From positions 62,001 through 126,000 of the forward strand of contig NZ_LIGX01000032.1 in the NCBI RefSeq assembly GCF_001683795.1: DNA of 64,000 nt. Direction: 5' to 3'. The notes beneath the pieces are model-generated. The model had not been told where the DNA came from and did not search any database. It saw only the letters and a list, made by a program, of their open reading frames with translations. This stretch comes from Neoakkermansia glycaniphila (GTDB lineage: Bacteria > Verrucomicrobiota > Verrucomicrobiia > Verrucomicrobiales > Akkermansiaceae). Below, in pieces: positions 63,953 through 64,000 of this stretch; the stretch's first letter is position 1; each line of letters begins with the position of its first letter. Position numbers and translations under genes: made by a program.

Positions 63953-64000
63953 ATGAATGCGATTTCCGATACTCTTGTAGAAGAGATGAAGACAGCCATG
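63953..64000 (+). CDS. Start of a YqeY/GatB-like gene, cut by the window end
   Basis: Only 16 codons are present (MNAISDTLVEEMKTAM). They resemble the N-terminus of the YqeY/GatB-YqeY tail-domain proteins (about MSLxERLxEDMKxAMK). The frame continues beyond 64000. The assignment is tentative. Confidence 0.4.
   Translation, partial: MNAISDTLVEEMKTAM

Overview
The window looks like a chromosomal segment of a Verrucomicrobiota bacterium, most likely Akkermansia or a close relative. This is inferred from gene content, not from a database match. The clues are a PEP-CTERM protein together with an exosortase/EpsI pair, secreted glycan-active enzymes (a GH16-type and a sialidase), a respiratory complex I cluster, a very large alpha-2-macroglobulin and almost no Shine-Dalgarno sequences. 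No transposase, integrase, phage gene or CRISPR array is visible.

Layout. 1-2.5 kb: the end of an unknown gene, a PEP-CTERM protein and a GH16 glycosidase. 2.7-6.7 kb: a dnaK-groS-groL chaperone cluster. 7-15.3 kb: a small lipoprotein, a 2044-residue alpha-2-macroglobulin and citramalate synthase. 15.4-25.5 kb: a lineage-specific cluster of envelope proteins of unknown function. It includes a tandem paralog pair and a duplicated 400-residue domain whose two copies flank a CysJ-like reductase and fabH. 25.7-32.5 kb: a beta-CASP nuclease, a zinc-ribbon membrane protein, a Pit phosphate carrier with a PhoU-like tail, a Sel1 lipoprotein and a PEGA lipoprotein. 32.6-38.3 kb: translation and core genes (infA with a long disordered extension, rplM-rpsI, a GNAT, prs, a KH protein, tRNA-Ala) and the exosortase operon. 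38.5-43.6 kb: an RND efflux pair with a divergent TetR regulator and a palindromic operator. 43.6-46.6 kb: a sialidase operon and a cupin. 46.7-48.1 kb: cardiolipin synthase. 48.4-61.1 kb: nuoD to nuoN, without nuoABC. 61.3-64 kb: an FHA protein, recJ and the start of a YqeY-like gene.

The genes support anaerobic or microaerobic respiration, protein folding, lipid and branched-chain precursor synthesis, and envelope work on host glycans: sialic acid release, laminarin-type glycan cleavage, protease trapping and drug efflux. Promoters are often readable as TTGACA/TATAAT-like elements. Several -10 boxes lie only 6-11 nt from the start codon, which suggests leaderless or near-leaderless mRNAs.

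The most unusual items are the duplicated envelope domain (one secreted copy, one membrane-tethered copy with an alanine-rich coiled-coil), IF-1 with a GNRSAAP-type disordered arm, the tandem unknown secreted family, and the SD-less or leaderless start architecture. Functions of the unknown genes are not guessed beyond what their sequence shows.
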